Assembly (NCBI GenBank): GCA_019649035.1
Contig: BMAT01005532.1
Location: 386,740-415,354 of the forward strand
Source: Elysia marginata
Taxonomy: Eukaryota > Mollusca > Gastropoda > Plakobranchidae
Reading direction: 5' to 3'
DNA length: 28,615 nt
Below, piece after piece: positions 27,191 to 28,615 of the stretch (positions are counted from its first letter, which is position 1; every line of letters begins with the position of its first letter). Made by a program: the position numbers and the translations under genes. The notes below the pieces were generated by a model that was given only the letters and a program-made list of their open reading frames with translations, had not been told where the DNA came from and made no database searches.

Positions 27191-28615
27191 CTGCAGGAAA
27201 AAAATAAAAATGACGTTTAAAAGCATCATAACTATATTAAAATGTGTTCATTTAAATTTTTCTTTTCAGGAGGATCTGCTCTACATAACGGAGAAATAAT
27301 TTTTGTTCCCAAAATCTTCTCTTCAAATGTTTAATAATTTTTTTAAAATGATATTTTGAATATCGCAGTTTTGAATGTTTGGCAGGGAACTCTTTGTGCT
27401 GATCAGATCAGCCAAAAAGAAAGAGATGAGGGTGGGGTAACTTTTAACGCAAAACAACAAGTTACAAACACTCAGGCCTCTTTTTCCACTACAATTTTGA
27501 CCACATGGTTGCAAGCCAAGACCTTAACAGTACTTGATTTTCTACATACAGGCCTACCTAGTTTATAAGTTTTTGCGTTCAGATAATTTTCTTTCACTTC
27601 ATAGAAAGCCACTGCCAATTTGGTTATACTGTTGCTCTATAAAATCTCCAGGAAGGTTTCAATGCTGAGCTATAGATTCTGGTTGCATGGCGTAAGATCA
27701 ACCTTTGAAGTACTAAGATAATTTGTTTTAAGCCAATAACGATAAAGCACAACAAATTTAACAAAATGATAAAGTCCAGTTTTACTTTTTTGTTTTCTTA
27801 AAAAGAATGCCTCTTAACTGTGTCAAATTAAAGTTTTACCTTTAAATCATTCCAAGAAGCCTCAATAGTTTATAATTGACCAGTAAAAAAACTGCCTCAG
27901 TTAGGTACAGCAGAAGAATATTGAAGTAGACAGGTTCTTATATTTTACTTTTAAAACAATGTAAAGCTTAAAATGGAAGGAAAAGAGCAGTTTTAAAATA
28001 TTTTCCATTTAGATTTTGGACTTCTTTGAATTCTAGGATCTGTATAAAGTGTATAATTTCTGTTAAACTTAAAATCGAACAGCACAACTATTGGGAATGC
28101 GATTTCAAGAGAGAATTAGAGTAGCCGTTCTTGGCTGAAAGGCAGCCAAGGCGTAAGCACATTTTTTCTTCTAGTTTTCATTGTTTTGTTTCCTTCAAAC
28201 TATTTAGTATTGCCTTGATAATTTATCATTATTACCTATTGAAATTTAAAACTATAAACCATCTTACTTTTGTAAGTCGAACATTTCATCAGACAAAGCA
28301 ATATCTCTTGTTTTTTCACTGTTTTGAAAGCCTAAATTCTCTATAATAACTACATGTATATTTGTGGCATATCGGCTTTGTATTAGGTGCTTTTAATGTT
28401 TCATACGTATTTTTTCTTAGTAAACTAAAAGCTTAATGCCTACATGAGCTATTTTGTGTAAAGTGCAAGAGAAAAGGGAATGTCATAAGCGACTGATTGC
28501 AGCTATTCAAGCAAAGCGTTGCATGTTGGTCTTCTTTACTTAAATGAAAATGAACCCGCCTTGTTTTGATTTAAAGCTCTCTCTATTGTGTCTGTTGGCT
28601 TTGCAGTAGCAAAAA
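27191..28615 (-). other. MRPL15 intron or upstream sequence
   Basis: The next upstream MRPL15 exon should encode the Gly/Arg/Lys-rich uL15 segment and end with two bases of a split codon. I looked on the - strand for such a basic, glycine-rich frame and found none, so the 5' exons probably lie beyond the window. Confidence 0.55.

Noticed and set aside
1..28615. A novel multi-gene system (defence, biosynthesis, CRISPR-like array)
   Set aside because: Only two ordinary, unrelated eukaryotic genes and transposon remains are visible; no spaced direct repeats or gene cluster exist.

Overview
The window looks like animal nuclear DNA from an invertebrate. It is AT-rich, its genes are split into short exons by long GT-AG introns, and it carries mariner, pogo/Tigger-like and tRNA-SINE repeats but no prokaryotic signals. 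A lophotrochozoan, probably a gastropod mollusc, is my best guess. It rests on the repeat style (a tRNA-headed SINE with a GACGTTAAA..AACAACCAAC tail, scattered AGATCTAG motifs) and is not certain.

Two protein-coding genes are supported and they converge. On the + strand, positions 407-16955 carry the last eleven coding exons of a gene I identify as an EFCAB14-like protein (coiled coil followed by C-terminal EF-hands). About 452 residues are encoded here; the N-terminal part, which in the vertebrate protein holds a membrane segment, lies to the left. On the - strand, positions 27190-23702 carry the last three coding exons (210 residues) of the mitochondrial large-subunit ribosomal protein L15 gene (MRPL15, uL15m); its 5' exons lie to the right. 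About 6.6 kb between the two 3' ends holds repeats and no gene I can support.

Region by region: 1-7856 has eight EFCAB14-like exons, with a CT microsatellite and one 488-bp pogo/Tigger-like non-autonomous element in the introns. 7857-11017 is an intron holding a complete but dead 1327-bp mariner (DD34D) and a 170-bp pogo/Tigger-like MITE. 11018-11839 has the EF-hand exons. 11840-16821 is a large intron with CpG-richer, promoter-like DNA, a further pogo-like terminus and a 161-base assembly gap. 16822-17085 has the terminal exon and poly(A) signal. 17215-17517 is a complete tRNA-derived SINE with target-site duplications. 17518-23650 is intergenic with small tandem duplications and a relic of a LINE C-terminus. 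23702-27190 is MRPL15, with two more repeat fragments and a G-quadruplex candidate in its introns. 27191-28615 is MRPL15 intron or upstream sequence with nothing recognisable.

The two genes have no evident functional link. I see no defence, biosynthetic or otherwise novel multi-gene system. The points most worth a second look are the C-terminal extension and competing 3' ends of the EFCAB14-like gene, the cluster of four related pogo/Tigger-like termini, the CpG-rich island inside the last intron, and the tandem duplication within the EFCAB14-like linker.
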